DNA of 64,000 nt, from the NCBI GenBank assembly GCA_027405735.1, contig JAPEHQ010000026.1, positions 248,001 to 312,000 on the forward strand, given 5' to 3'. The notes under the pieces are model-generated. The model made no database searches. It had not been told where the DNA came from and saw only the letters and a list, made by a program, of their open reading frames with translations. Shown here in pieces: positions 21,520 through 35,054 of the stretch; position 1 is the stretch's first letter; every line of letters starts with the position of its first letter. A program made the translations under genes and the position numbers. The DNA comes from Mucor racemosus (taxonomy: Eukaryota; Mucoromycota; Mucoromycetes; Mucorales; Mucoraceae).

Positions 21520-22720
21520 CGTTTTTTGTTTCAACGAAAAATATTGGTTTTTCGTCGAGATAATCAAAATAATAGGTCATACTACAGCTTAACCCTATAG
21601 TAACTGAGCTTTAAAATTAATATTACAAATCGACCAGAAAATGATCAAAAAAAACAAAATTGCTTAATGGCTCATGAACTGCAAAGTAAGTTGACATAGC
21701 TTATTAAACAGTTTTTGTACAGTTTTGAATTCTGCATCCATCTAAATAAAATTCAAACAAATGCTTCACATTAAATTTTGCACAAAATGCCATTGAAATT
21801 TTGAAGGTTTTTTGAAGATATGCATCACTTTTTATAAAAATGTTTTCAAAATAGTTAATGTTAATGATGTGCAACAAAAATATCTATCGATCGAGCTATT
21901 GTTGAACATTTTAGCTGCATTTTTAGTAGAGAAAACAAGATTTTTGTCAATTTTTTTTCAAATTCAGAATTTTGGATGAGGGTATACAAGGGGAAAATGG
22001 AAGCTAGAAATGGAGGTACCTTTTTGTACACATTTTTGAGGATATCTCCACGAAAAATCAATATTTTGAAAAACTCTAAATTGGGTCAGAGAGAGACCAA
22101 AGAGGTAAATGACATGAATGCAAAAAAAAATGCTGCTCAATTTAACCAATATTTTGAAACCTACTATAGAAATGCCAAAAAAATGAAAAAAAATAAAAGT
22201 GCTCAGAATTTTTTTATATTAAAATATGTTATAGAGCACTTTAAAACAACTAAGTTTTATTACTAAAAAATGGTCGTATAGCTTAATTTTTTGCAGAGTT
22301 ATGAAGGTTCAAAGCTTTTGATTTTAATAGTGAATAAGCAGTAAACATCTGAAACATTAGCACTGAAAAATTAATATCAACTGCAAAAAATACGATATTT
22401 CCGGATACACTTTTTTAGATTAAAGATGAACATTTCAGGTACATTGGCATATAATTTGTTCTTGGTGTTATTTAATGGAAAGAAAAAGTAAAGCAGGGAT
22501 GAAAAGTGAGGCCCAGTTTTTAAGGAAAAAGCAGTGAATTTTACCTGCTTTTAAGTTTTTTGCAAGATATAAAATAGATTTAGGGACAGGTATTATAATG
22601 AGACCAATTCATATCTTTTTAGTAGTGTCCAAGGTATATGTTAAAAAGTGTTTAGTATGAGGCTAGTTATAGAAAAGAGGGCGCGCTCTAATCTTTTGAA
22701 ATTTCAAATATTCTTCAACC
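21520..22720 (+). repeat. Dispersed AT-rich repeat, copy A
   Basis: Matches the reverse complement of about 42040-43660 over most of its length and, in direct orientation, about 38120-38830. Shared blocks include the run around CATTGAAATTTTGAAGG, GGGTATAC(A)AGGG, TATAGAGCACTTTAAA and CTCCACGAAAAATCAATATTTT. Limits are judged by eye. There are no long open frames and no terminal repeats that I can define. Confidence 0.65.
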
Positions 22721-24364
22721 AGGTGCCTACAAAAAAATAAAATAAAATAAAAATCCCATTTTAACTTGTACAATGCAATGCTTTCCGAGTTTTTCGGAGC
22801 AAGTTAATAAAGCTCGTCGATAATAGTGTATAGCCAATGAAACGAAATATAAGGTTATTCTATACAGTGAATATATTCTTTGTATTAAATAATTAGAAAT
22901 GCATTTAAAGGTTAATGGAATGTAACTGTTTTTGCTTTTACTAAAAATAAAAATAAAAACTGTCTTTATTACTACTAAATGTTCTTAATCAACGATATAA
23001 GCTTCTCTAGTATTTGTGATATCCTGTCCATTTCATTTTTTTTTGCTGCACGCACTTTATCATTTTGATGTAATGTATTAGTAGCAAGTAGACTTAGCAA
23101 CATTTCCAGCACTAAGCCTAGCGCACGCAAGTAAAAGTTTCTTGAAGAAACACTGCTTGACGACTGGCTCTTCAAATCAAAGTAAAACTACTATTACTGG
23201 TGCAAGTATACAGCATTAGATCAAGTTTGAATCAAATACGGCACAAGCAACTTGCAATACTATGATGGTCTTTATAATGAGTGGTTTTTTTGATGAAAAC
23301 AAAATAAATCTCTTATTGTTTAAATAAACAGCCCTTTCTTTTGGCCAATTACTAAATTTTACGTTGATCTGTTTAAAATTGTTTGAGTATTACCACAACA
23401 TTATGAAGAGAACCAAATGCATGCTATTATATAAATAATTTTGATTGCAAATTATTGGTATAATTGTATTTCAAATATCTTTGCTTCATTTTTATACAAG
23501 TTAATAATGAAATATTATCCCCTCTTTTGTTTCTAATGCATTACTTTTGCTAGTATATACTGTATATTCAGCGATGGTTTCTTGACCCCTTTTATATGTA
23601 AGGATGTTGAAAGCAAAAAAAAATCATAATTATCATCATACTACTCAAATATGTTAGAGAGCACTTTAAACAAGCGGATTTCAGTTGAAAATCAGCACCA
23701 TGCCTTGAATTTTTGCTGAGATATACTGCTGAGAAGATTCGGCTTCAAGCGTTTGAAAGACAAAATCAAATCTTTAAATAACTTTAATACATCATGGTGA
23801 GTGCAAAATTTAAAGATGCCTACAACAGAATCCGAGTTGTGCATCATATCAGGTACACAGTGGTAATTTTAGCATTGACATTATAAATGAAAAAAAGAAA
23901 ATAATCCTTATTTCATACAAATCAACCCCATTATTATATTATATAAGTGTAGATTAATCTCGTTTCATTTCAATCATGAACAAATTTCGTTATCATATGT
24001 AATCTCCTTAATAAGTGGCAGCTTTCTGGAATATACCTCCATTCTTCGTTTGTTGAGATTTCATAAAAAACAAACTGCTTTGTATTCCACAGAATACATT
24101 TGTGCCATTAATTTTGAAATTCCATTTTCATATCTGTAGCTAAATTTAAATCACAAAGTATCTGGTATCTCATTGTACTCTACTGGCATCTCTTATGAAG
24201 CAAATCATCAATAAAAGTTACACGGCTAAATTATGAAATGGTAATTTTAATATGCTTGTTCTCGACAAAATTAGGGATTTCTTAAACGTAATTGGTCATT
24301 CTCAAAGCTCAAGTACACAGTATTATGTCTTTTTCAAACTGTATGTTGTACTGCCTCAACTTTA

Positions 24365-24850
24365 TTCAGATTTACAGCTTTATCTGTGCTATTTTTCTTG
24401 ATCGTAAGCGTATTTTTGATGGAGTAACAATACATTATACCCAAATCTTTAAAAATTAGCTAGATAACAGATCATTTTCATTAATTAAAAATCGAAATAC
24501 GAAGACTCTTATAGGTCTTTATTTTTAAAAATACAGAATATGCAGCTTTTTTTTTTGTCCATTTGCATTATTTTACTAGATTCTAGCTACAATTTTTGAT
24601 CGAATAATGATGCATTATCTCCAAACACATAAAAATTGACTAAATGACTAATGATTTTAATCAATCCAAAACGAAACATTAAAGCATTTGCATTTCTATT
24701 TTTTTGATACTGCAATGTACGCCAAATTTGCCGCTTTCATTTCCACCTTTTTTCTTAATTGTAACTGCATTTTTCATGGAGTAATGACAGATATACCATC
24801 AAAAACATTCTCAAAAAATGGTTCAAATGACGGGAGCCACTAATATTGCT
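24365..24850 (+). repeat. Degenerate tandem repeat, about 170-185-bp unit
   Basis: Three diverged copies of a segment with the core TTTTTGATGGAGTAA(C/T) start near 24402, 24586 and 24756. Flanking phrases such as the CAG...TTTACAGC/ATGCAGC leader and AAAAATTAGC/AAAAATTGAC recur. Identity is low and the unit border is uncertain. Confidence 0.45.
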
Positions 24851-27081
24851 TTAAATTCGAAAGAACGCCAATTTTACTGGGCTATAAATCGGCCAATTAT
24901 ATCGTTCTATCAAAACCTCGAAAAAAAATTTAATGTCTTGTTTCATAATTGATCCTCTCGGACTTTCAATGAAATCGCGCGCTTTAAGCTGTAGTCTATT
25001 CTCAAGCTGTAACATGCAAAATACTGGAAATTAGGAAATGTTTCTAATATTTGTCAAAAAACTGTATAGTTACCGTCATCTGACCACTAAATGTTTTTTG
25101 TAGCTCATCCAATTCTGGATCAATTTACGGTTTTAAATAAAACATTTTGCTCTCAAATTGCTTCATAAATACAGATTCTCCGTGCACCACAGCTTTACAT
25201 TTAAGTCAATTATCTTTCATCAAATCTTAATTTATCTATAACTCCATGAAAAATTAATATTTTTTGAAGATTTAAAAATCATCTAGTAGATGATGTTGCA
25301 TAAAATGTGTTTAAGTATTTACTGCGGATTATTAGTAAATCAGTTTATTTATGAAACAAAGATTTTCCATTTTCTAATATTTATTTTTTGCTTACATTTA
25401 CTTAAATCAATATTTGAAACCCAAACCTTTTGAAATATATATGTAAAACGCATTGCACCATATACGACAGCATTGGTCATGTATGGGCACGACGCTTAAT
25501 TATTAATTTCAGTGTCCTCATTTCCGTACTGTTGCATCCACCGGTTAATCGTAAGATAATGAACCTTTTGATTTGTAATCCTTAGTTTCAAGAAGTCAGC
25601 TAACTGATCTATGATAACATTCTCAATTGTTCTTATTTTCTAAAGCAAGATCCGGGAAGCTGGATATGTGAGACATATTCACTTGTTGGATTTAGTTATA
25701 TAAAATAAGCTGAACTTAAATGTGCTGTGTTACTAATGTACATAAAATGACCTGACAATGGAATGTCAGAAAGATATAATCGATCCAAAGCTGATCTTAC
25801 AGATAATTGTAATATAGAATTTGTATATAAATAGGACAAATTATTGATATTAAATAAAGATTCTCTTCAGTTTTTGTGTGTGATTTAATTTAACAAGTTC
25901 CTTTATTAAATTATACATTTTTTTCTTGCCATAATATTTATTCTAAATCTTTGGCATTTCACGTACTTGCTAATTTTCACTGATTTAGGGCGCTATCATC
26001 TCTAATTTGAAATCGTCTATTTAGCAACAAACCCCATTTGGGAAACGGGTGCTTTTGATTCGTACTATTTTTCTATCATATTTATGGGATACTAAAGTTA
26101 TTACTTAGCGCTGGATAATTTTATAGCTGTGGTATATTTTGGAACTTGCAGCCAATTTGGATTAATATTTATTGATTGATCTATCAGAATTAGGAATTAC
26201 CGAATTACCAATTTAGAACATCTGTCAAACCATGATGTTCAACATGCAAGTCAAGCAAGGTCATATTCCATGCGTCTATCATCATGCTACTATTGAATCA
26301 TAGAAGCATGATTCCAATATATCCACGCAATATCAAAATGCTCATTCTAATTATATTATCACTCACATTTAATACACTCATTCAATTAATATATAAACCC
26401 CCTCTATAAGCTCATAATAAAACGGTACTTTTTCATTTGATTAATTTTATACGATTTGCCTTTCGATAAATCAAATTTTACCTGTTTTGAGTTTTTTGTG
26501 AGGTATTCGTGAAGGAGTAAATAATATAATGTGTCCAATTCATATTCAAATGTGCATTTATTGCTTTTTGGAAGCCGGATATTCAATGCATTTGAACCAC
26601 TGCATCATATTAAAAACTACTACCAGAAATCGTAAAACTTATTAGTCTAATTTCATTATATCATTCACAGATACAAATTTTCTGTGATTTGAAATATGGT
26701 TTAAGGCTTAAGACTAATAATTGGTTTACATTTTGTTTGATTGACTATACGCTCCATTAATAATCGATATTTTCTTATAAATCAAAACCAATGCGTAAAT
26801 GATAGGTGACATGCGTAAGGTAAGCTACACTCTATTTTTTTCAATGACACATAATAGGTAGCATCCATGCAAAACAAAACATCGCCTAACAAGGCTTTTT
26901 TTGCTAGACGCATAGGCTGAAAAAGCACTGGAAAACGCTCATTTATTGCGCATGTTACAAAATATGCCAAGCTTCATCCTGTTTGTATAACATACCTTAA
27001 CGCAGATAATTTAGGTCCATTGGAGCCCTTAAAGCTACTGGAGTCGTAAGAGTCATTGATCCCCTGGAGCTAGTGATGTTG

Positions 27082-27159
27082 ATCGAGTCGAGTTTAAATA
27101 GTACATAACAGTCTTCATCATTCGATTTATTAGTAAACTCGACTAAAACTCGACTCGAT
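27082..27159. repeat. Perfect 14-bp inverted repeat
   Basis: ATCGAGTCGAGTTT at 27082-27095 is the exact reverse complement of AAACTCGACTCGAT at 27146-27159, with a 50-base spacer. A further AAACTCGACT lies at about 27135-27144, so the right arm is partly duplicated. Confidence 0.6.
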
Positions 27160-28069
27160 GAACAAGATGTGTTGAATACCATGAGGAATCAAACGAAAAG
27201 TACAGTCAGCTACTCGGCTTATTAGTAACCACAAAATGAAGACCGATAGAAGCGGATCTATAAACCGTTTGATTGAAATGGAATGTAATGTGAATTGGGA
27301 AGATGTACCAAGAAATTCCAACTATTACAAATGGTATTCTCCCCTTCTCATATTGTAAATACGTATACTATTTTAATATATAATAATATCTACTCCTCCC
27401 CCTCCTTTCTCATATGCAACCATAGATTTATTTTTGTATTTTGTGATGAAACTTGAGAGTTTAGCGGTTTTAAATCATTTGTACCCAAATTACTAATATG
27501 CCTTCCGCGGATTTTGTGGAAATTTGGAGCGGCAAGTTCTCTCAAGACATTTCATAAACACCGTTTTGAATATAATTAGAACGAATTAACATTACAATAT
27601 ATCTTGTAGAATTACATTTAAATCTATAGAAAATACTTATTTAGAAAATAAAGCATGTTTTAGAATTATCACATCATGGTAATCGACAAATGTCACTATA
27701 AATAACAAATAATTAATCCCCCGCATAATGGTGTCAAAGTAAACAAATAAACTTATTAATTCTTACTGTTGACACTATCATCCAGTTCCTCGAGAAACTT
27801 GTTACCAATTAAGAAAAGTATAGGTAATAGACTAAATTGCATTTTGCTTCGAATGAGTACAAAGGCCTTATATTCAATGGAATAATCGAGTATGGTTATT
27901 ATCATCGTGACGCTCCTCTCCCGTATAGAAATTCATGCAAATGCCGGGAGCACAAACAAAAAGAATATCTCCGTGGGTTTATGGTTCATTTAAGCTTTTT
28001 TCCATTCTAACGATCACTTTTTCCTTCTTCTCATTTGAAATATCCCCTCCCCTTTCCTTTCACACTTTA

Positions 28070-29930
28070 ATGTCATCCACCATGTATCAACATCAAGGAT
28101 TCGTCATGTCAACCGAGCAACTGGAAAAGCAGCCAAGTTATAAAGATTGGTTTCCATCGTCAGGTCGAAGAAATTCAAGTAAAAATGTAATAGGCTTGAT
28201 ATTATTATTGCATTTTTGTACTTAATTTATATTTATACAAAACTAGTTGATACAAAATATGACAGTAAATATTTGTGATACATTTAGGAAAAGAAATCCA
28301 TGTTTTGAATACGATACATCATTCAATCCTAAAAGAGTCTTGACAAAACCAAGTGTACCTTCAAAAAATAATGGATATGATAACGAAAATTCAGACTTTA
28401 TATTATATGTGCATGGTTTGGTTGGGCCTAATGATGAAAAAAAGTGAGTCTATCACCTGAATTCATGATTTTGTGTAATTAACTTGAAAACAGATATTTA
28501 ATAATTGATGTTTTGGGTGCTGGTACCTTTGGACAGGTTGCAAAATGTAAAAACATGACAAATGGTGAATTAGTTGGTGTAAAGATTATAAAGAATAAGC
28601 CTGCTTATACAAAACAAAGCCTGGTTGAAGTTAATATTCTGAAGCATGTAAGCTATTTTGTAAAATTACGTCGAAAGAGAAATACTAACAAAAAGGTCTC
28701 AAGTTGAATACAGTCAGTGATCCAAATGATGAACACAACATTTTACGTATGAAAGAATCATTTATGCATAAAAATCATTTGTGTCTCGTATTTGAGCTTT
28801 TATCAGTTAATCTATACGAATTAGTAAAGCAAAACCATTTCAAAGGTTTATCAACTAATCTAGTTCGAGTATTTTCGACACAAATACTGGATACATTAGC
28901 AATTATCAAAGCTGCCGAAATTATTCATTGTGATCTGAAACCAGAAAATATCTTGCTAAAAAGCTTAGAATCTCCCACCATCAAAGTCATTGATTTTGGA
29001 TCAGCATGTCATGAATCTCAACAGACATATACATATATTCAGAGTAGATTTTATCGATCACCAGAAGTATTAATTGGCCTTCGATACACAACAGCTATTG
29101 ATATGTGGTCCTTTGGTTGCATAGTGGCAGAACTATACTTGGGCTTACCGTTATTTCCTGGAAGTTCTGAATATAACCAATTGACACGAATTATTGAATC
29201 AGTTGGTAATTTACCCGATTATATGATTTCAGAAGGAAAACAAGGACATCGATATTACAATAAACGAACATCATTTACTGGAGACATCAAGTACTCTTTT
29301 AAAGATATTCAACAATATTCAGAAGAAAGAAACAAAACCGAAAAACCAAGTAAACGCTATTTTTCAACATTCAATTTGGATGAATTAGTTTTGAAATACC
29401 CATTACCAAGAAAAGATATGACTAGTTCAGAGATAGAAAAAGAGATGAAAGTGAGGCGAAATCTGTTAGACTTTTTAAAGAAGGTGTTACAAGTAGATCC
29501 TATCAAAAGAATGACTCCACAAGAAGCTATCAATCACCCATTTATATCGGGTGAGAAAAGATTCTCGAGAAATTTGGAGGAATTTATCTCATTGGGAAAA
29601 GGAATCAAGAAACGTACAAAACATGATGATTCTGATTCCAGTGATAAAGAAAGAGATGACTCTGATGAACAGGATGTGCCGCCGATGCTTACAGGTGTAA
29701 GAAGAAGGTCTTATGCTAATAAGGAATCAAGAAGTAGCACAAGTGTTTCACCTTATTCAAGAAAAAGATATGGATCAATCTTGAGTCCTTTGATGTCTCC
29801 TCCGTCGGAAGAATCAATAACAAACGCCTCTTCAGTATCACCATCTACAGAAATATTAACTGAACAAGCATACAATGAAAATACTAATATGATGAAAAGA
29901 TATCGAGATCATTGTCATAGTAATAGGTAA
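28070..29930 (+). CDS. YAK1: Dual-specificity kinase, DYRK family (Yak1-like)
   Basis: Growth- and stress-regulating protein kinase of 564 residues; exons 28070-28186, 28247-28443, 28494-28647 and 28704-29930. The kinase domain includes VLGAGTFGQVAKC, GVKIIKNKPAY, IIHCDLKPENILL, IKVIDFGSACH and the activation loop YTYIQSRFYRSPEVLIG, whose YxY pair is the autophosphorylated signature of DYRKs. WSFGCIVAEL and LFPGSSEYNQL follow. The C-terminus is Ser-rich with a poly-acidic stretch (HDDSDSSDKERDDSDEQD). Yeast Yak1 acts opposite PKA in nutrient signalling; the same role is inferred here. The N-terminus is much shorter than in yeast. The exon 1 donor at 28187 is chosen because it alone keeps frame into LIQNMTVN. 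Confidence 0.9.
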
Positions 29931-30492
29931 ATATTTATTTGTCCGTTCACCATGCGGCGCGACTTATGGCAAGTAATTTTGTAAGAATAAATAAACATTG
30001 TTTCAAGTAGTTTTTTTTTTTTTTTTTTACGTTTGTTTATACGCAAGTGATCGACGTATGCATGCAATGAGAGATTTCCCTCTTTTTAAAGGAAACAATT
30101 TTGTCATTAATAAATAAATATATATATATATAGTGGTCATCAACAAGAAAAGCCGAACTAATCTTGATTTAACATAATATCAGAATTATGCAAATGCAGC
30201 TTGAAATTGAAAAATGGCATAAAAAACAATAACATCTATAGGCTATTTTTTATTATCATATAGCATAATAAAATATGTATATTTGAACTAGAAAAAATCC
30301 TTTAAAATCTGCTACCATGATTGCTATAAGCGGAAGTTTGTACTATTTATATAATTTAATTTAGGCCTAAAATACGTGTCAATTTTCTAATTTATTTCCC
30401 TGTTATTGGTTAATCTAGATTTAATTGTAATGATAATGTGGCAATATAAGGTACCTGGATTCAAGTTCTTTTCTTTATATCTTTCTTTAATC
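29931..30492. other. Intergenic region between Yak1 and P58IPK-like genes
   Basis: Holds a poly(T) run at about 30010-30029, a (TA)n stretch near 30115-30132 and otherwise plain AT-rich DNA. No exon seen. Confidence 0.55.
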
Positions 30493-32204
30493 ATGAAATC
30501 CAATAAATTATTAGCATTTCTTATACCTTTGTTTGTAAATACTTGTTATGCTGACAAGAATATTGAACAGCATTTAGCAGAAGGAAATCAGTATTTAGTT
30601 ACTGGCAAATACAATGATGCTATCGTTAGTTTTGATGCTGCTATTCGTAAGTTACCAATTAAAATGATTTGGTTTGCAAACCACTAATTAAATCAATATA
30701 GAACAAGACCCTTCAGATTATGTTTCTTATTATAAAAGAGCAACTGCTTACTTATCTTTGGGAAGAACTGCTTCTGCCATTGATGATTTTACAAAAATTT
30801 TAGGCTTGAGACCAGGCTTTGAAAAAGCTCTTTTACAGCGTGCCAAACTTTACGCTGGAGATGGTGAATTTTTTCTTGCTAAAAGGGATTTATTGGAACA
30901 TAACATCAGCAAGCCCAATGAAGAAGTAAAGAATCTATTGGAATCTGTTGAGCATGCTGAAAAGCAGAGTGTTTTGGGTCAACAAGCTCATAGAGACAAG
31001 AATTATGAACATTGTGTTCAACATATGACTGAAGTTATTCGTATTGCGCCTCAAAAACCTCAATGGCGTGTTATTCGTGCTAAATGTCATATTGGAAAAG
31101 GTGAAATTGAAGAAGCAGCTAATGACTATACGTAAGTTTGTATATACAATTCGTTTAATAACCACTGCCATATTAACTAATTTGATTAGCCGAGTATCTC
31201 ATTTGAATCCATCTGATAAGAATCTTTTATTGGATTTAGCCTCAATCAACTTCTTTTCACTTTATGAACCTGATAGAGCTTTAACTCAATTAAAGCAATG
31301 CATTCATTACGATCCAGAAGATCGTCAATGTAAAAAAAAATTCAGATTTATTAAACGTATTGAAAAAGAAATCAAAAAATCCATCGAGGCACAACAAGAA
31401 CAAAGATATGCAATTGCATTGAATGGTTTAATTGGTACAGGAACTAAACCGGGGATTGTCAAGGATATCGATGAACCATTCGAGACATTACAAAATGATT
31501 TAGATCAGCATTCATTACCTAAAAGACTTCATCTCAAGATTTATTCCATGGCATGTGAGCTATCTGCTAAACAAAAAGATAGCGACAAAGCAGAAAAGTG
31601 GTGTCGATCTACAATTGAATTAGATAGTCAAAATAAAGAAGCATTAATGCATCTAGGTGAAATGAAACTAAATGCTAATGATTTTGAAGGTGCAGTCCGT
31701 GATTTAGAGCAAGCATTTGAAGCAAGCGGGCAACAAGATAATCATATTCGACAATTATTACAAAGAGCACAACAATTATTAAAGCAAAGTAAAAAGAGGG
31801 ATTATTACAAAATATTAGGTAAGAGATAAATGCCTCATTTTTCTTCCTTACACAAAAAAATATTTAATGAAAAATTCACAGATGTATCAAGAGATGCTGA
31901 TTCACGTACAATTAAAAAAGCTTATCGTAAAAAGGCTCATGAATGGCATCCAGATAAATACAGTGGAGAACTGGATAAAGATCAAGTAGAAAGTAAAATG
32001 GCAGATATCAATCAGGCTTATGAAGTGTTGAGTGATCCAGAAAAGAAAGATCAATTTGATAATGGTTTTGATCCTTATGACCCTGAATCTGCTCAACAGC
32101 AACAACAATATGGTAATCCATTTGCACATCATCAACAGCATGGTAATCCTTTTGCTCATTTCGGTGGAGGTAGTCGAGGACACCAATTTTCATTTCATTT
32201 TTAA
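30493..32204 (+). CDS. ER DnaJ/TPR co-chaperone (DNAJC3/P58IPK-like)
   Basis: Secretory-pathway Hsp40 of 511 residues; exons 30493-30646, 30702-31131, 31190-31818 and 31882-32204. Residues 1-20 form a signal peptide (MKSNKLLAFLIPLFVNTCYA). Tandem TPR repeats occupy about residues 25-385 (HLAEGNQYLVTGKYNDAI, YKRATAYLSLGRTASAIDDF, ALMHLGEMKLNANDFEGAV). A C-terminal J domain begins at DYYKILGVSRDADSRTIKK and carries HPD in HEWHPDKYSG. A Gln/Gly/Phe-rich end with two GNPFAH repeats finishes it. In animals this architecture binds unfolded clients in the ER lumen and recruits BiP. There is no C-terminal KDEL/HDEL; it ends SFHF, also the case in some homologues. An upstream ATG at 30406 is rejected because it would mask the signal peptide. 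Confidence 0.92.
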
Positions 32205-32352
32205 ACCGGATTTTTAAAATAAACCTATATAAAAAGGGTCCGTAAAAAAAAAAAAAAAGGATCTTCAACCTTCTCCTCTCTCTCTCTCCCCCCCCCTTCT
32301 TTTCTCTTGTTTTTTTTTTCTTGCAAAAAGTAAAGAAACCCTATTATAAATA

Positions 32353-34144
32353 ATGGGTTTATTTAGTTCAAAAGGTGGTGGCGGTAGTAAATCATATTCT
32401 AAACAAGAAGATGAAGAAACAGAGCCACTTCATAACGGGGAAACTATAGAAATGGCCGAACCTGGTAGTAGTTCGTCTGTTACTTCTTCCGATGAAAATG
32501 CTAGTAATAATCATCAACCACCATTATATCGTAAATTGGGAAGACTTGCTGAAGAAGGTTGGATTTCAGTAGCTAATTTAGTAGTTCATCCGCCACAACC
32601 ACGGTCTTCGACTCATATAGATATCGAAGATTCAGCCCCACCAATGCCAGAAATTAAAAACGATGTAAAGAGGAAATTATACCTTTTATTAGAAGAACCT
32701 GCAAGCAGTAGAAGCGCTTTTTGGACAAACGTGATTGTCTCGTTTTTAATTGTATTTAGTGCAATTACTACAACCATTGAAACAATTCCTTCATTTCGTT
32801 CTGCAGAAAGTAATCGAGTGTGGTAAAAAAAAAACCAAAAAGAAAACATTTCATTTGGAAACAAAAAAGGCATTTACACTGTGAATTAATAGGTTTCAGT
32901 TGGAATCAGCTATGGTTGCTTTATTCACGTTGGAATATCTTTTGAGAATGTTTGCTCATTCAGATTCTTTCCGTATGTTGAAAAAGTTCTTTTTATGTAA
33001 GTTGCATGTATAAACACATTTGGTGAATTCATATTAAACATGCTGCAACAGCCCCCCTTTCAATCATTGATTTTATATCGATTATTCCATTTTATATCGA
33101 AGTTATTGCTAAACATGATACAGTAGGTTCAGTATAGAGGGGGGGAAATTTAGGCTTATTCTTTAACCATATATATTTTACTTTAGACTTACGAGTTTAG
33201 ATTCACTATTTTAAGACTGTTTCGATTATTGCGCCTATTTAAATCATACAAGTATTCCAATACGATCGTCATGACAATTGAAGTTATGATGATGGCCTTT
33301 AGAAGATCAGGAGATGCTTTATCCGCTTTATTCTTTTTTACTGTAACATGTGTTGTATTGTTCTCAACTTTATTATATTTTGCTGAACGCGGTATTTGGG
33401 ATGAAACTTTGCAAACATTCGTTGCATCAGATGGTGTTCCCAGGTAAGCTTTTTTTGACATTAAAAAGATCTACATGTGGAAATTTGACATATTTTTACC
33501 AATTATGATGATATATATAGCTCATTTGACAGTATTCCTGCTGCTTTTTGGTTTGTATTAGTTACAATCACTACAACTGGTTATGGTGATATGGTACCTA
33601 CAACATTTATTGGTAAATTAATTACATTTCCTGCAATGATGTTTGGTGTGTTGGTGAGTGAGGTTTTTTTCTTAGTATGAAGGATCAAATCTGACACTTT
33701 ATTTAGCTGATTGCTTTACCATCTATCATTGTTGGAAGAAACTTCACAATTGTTTGGGAAAGTATGCGTAGACGTCAATTCTCGAATAGAATGTCAGTTA
33801 ATCCAATGGGTGGTGGTGATGATGTGTTGGCAAATGCAGAGCAAGAAAATATCAATACAACTCAATTTGAGAATCCTGCCACATCAGCGACACAAAGACC
33901 AGATGGAAATTTTGGATTATTACCAAACAACGAAGACGAAATTCTGGGACAGATCCAAGCATTAATGCAATTAACATTACAAAATCAAGTTGCTATTAAT
34001 AAGATTATAAATACATTAGAAAATCAAGGCACAACATTATCCCCATCAACAACGATTGAGAATTCTCATTCTTCAACACCATACAACAATAAAGGAAAGA
34101 GTCCCTTATTATCAAGAGAAGAGAATGATCCATTTGCTGATTAA
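32353..34144 (+). CDS. Voltage-gated potassium channel, six-TM Kv-like
   Basis: Membrane protein of 490 residues; exons 32353-32822, 32893-32996, 33052-33122, 33187-33443, 33521-33653 and 33707-34144. Transmembrane segments in order: S1 WTNVIVSFLIVFSAI, S2 ESAMVALFTLEYLLRMF, S3 LSIIDFISIIPFYIEVIA, S4 with regularly spaced Arg (RFTILRLFRLLRLFK), S5 LSALFFFTVTCVVLFSTLL, pore helix and filter TITTTGYGDMVP, and S6 PAMMFGVLLIALPSIIVG. The TTGYGD filter predicts K+ selectivity, and S4 predicts voltage sensing. No T1 tetramerisation domain is seen; the N-terminus is acidic and Ser-rich. The C-terminus has a short helix (ILGQIQALMQLTLQNQVAIN) that could form a coiled coil. Model yeasts use TOK/TRK systems instead, so this type is of comparative interest. 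Confidence 0.93.
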
Positions 34145-35054
34145 TTTATTTTTTATTTTATTACAACATAGACTTTTTGCTATTATCATTATTATTATTA
34201 TTATTATTATTATTAATATTACTATTTCTTTTACATATCTATATTTATATAATCAAATATAATATAAAAAATAGGTGTACATATACAAACATAATATAAA
34301 AACTGCATTTGAGTATATAAACTTGTATAAAAAATGCAAAAAAGTCTTAATTTTCACACCTCTGCCGCTTAAATAAGAACTAAAATCACCACTCGGAAAT
34401 CTTTATGATTGGTCGAGAATTTTAGCGAATTTTCTAAAAAATTTGGTTTCTCAACGAAAATTTGAGCTATCACAGTGGTTAAATACTCAAAGTGTAGCCA
34501 ACATAGATTATTATCATGACATTTGCATTAAACACATTTTTGATTTGTAAAATTGAAATATCCTTTCAAAAAACATATTTCTGGTTTTTCGCCTTTACCT
34601 CGATATTTTTACCTGGAATTAATTTAAATTTTACATGGTTAGATTAAGAATCAAATTTCACAGAGATAGTTATTAATACACAAGTGCTAGTTGATATGTA
34701 ATTTGTTGAGGAAAATCAAGGAACCTGATTTGGGATGTCAAATTTTCTAAACGGAACAGAAACTTGTTTTAATATTTCAAATACCGCTCCCAACTGAAAA
34801 AGTCAATGCATTGCATTCCATTCAGATTAAATTGATAAAGAAAAGAATCAGATAAAGGACAAATAAAAAATAGCATGATGAACTTGGCCATATTGGCTAA
34901 TAGCTGAACATAATTCATTAAAAATTGCGCACATTTTTCATGGATTGTAATCTTTTAAATTTTTTTTTATTCATTTCATTAAGCGTAAACTAAGAATGGC
35001 ACCAGACGCAAACACTTACTGATATTGTAGCAGTGCCTTTGATGGATAGGGTAT
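34145..35054. other. Intergenic region with (ATT)n microsatellite
   Basis: A (TTA)n tract at about 34186-34214 follows the K+-channel stop. The remainder is AT-rich with motifs loosely like the dispersed repeats (for example CTCAACGAAAATTTGAG near 34451). No exon seen. Confidence 0.5.

Larger units (their letters stand above)
20778..28069. other. 7.3-kb gene-poor, repeat-rich region
   Basis: Very AT-rich and without a supportable gene. It contains a long dispersed repeat copy (21520-22720), partial related copies (about 23640-23780 and 26450-26560), a degenerate short tandem repeat (24365-24850) and a 14-bp perfect inverted repeat near 27.1 kb. Two small minus-strand open frames (22975-23175 and about 26782-27321) look protein-like in places but match no family I know and may be relics. 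The last 150 bases are the Yak1 promoter. Confidence 0.6.

Noticed and set aside
22975..23175. Minus-strand 66-codon frame as a gene
   Set aside because: Partly protein-like helix, but no upstream exon, start context or recognisable family; too little to call.
28187..28246. Alternative Yak1 exon 1 donor at 28180
   Set aside because: It puts the following exon out of frame with an immediate stop; the donor at 28187 keeps the frame.
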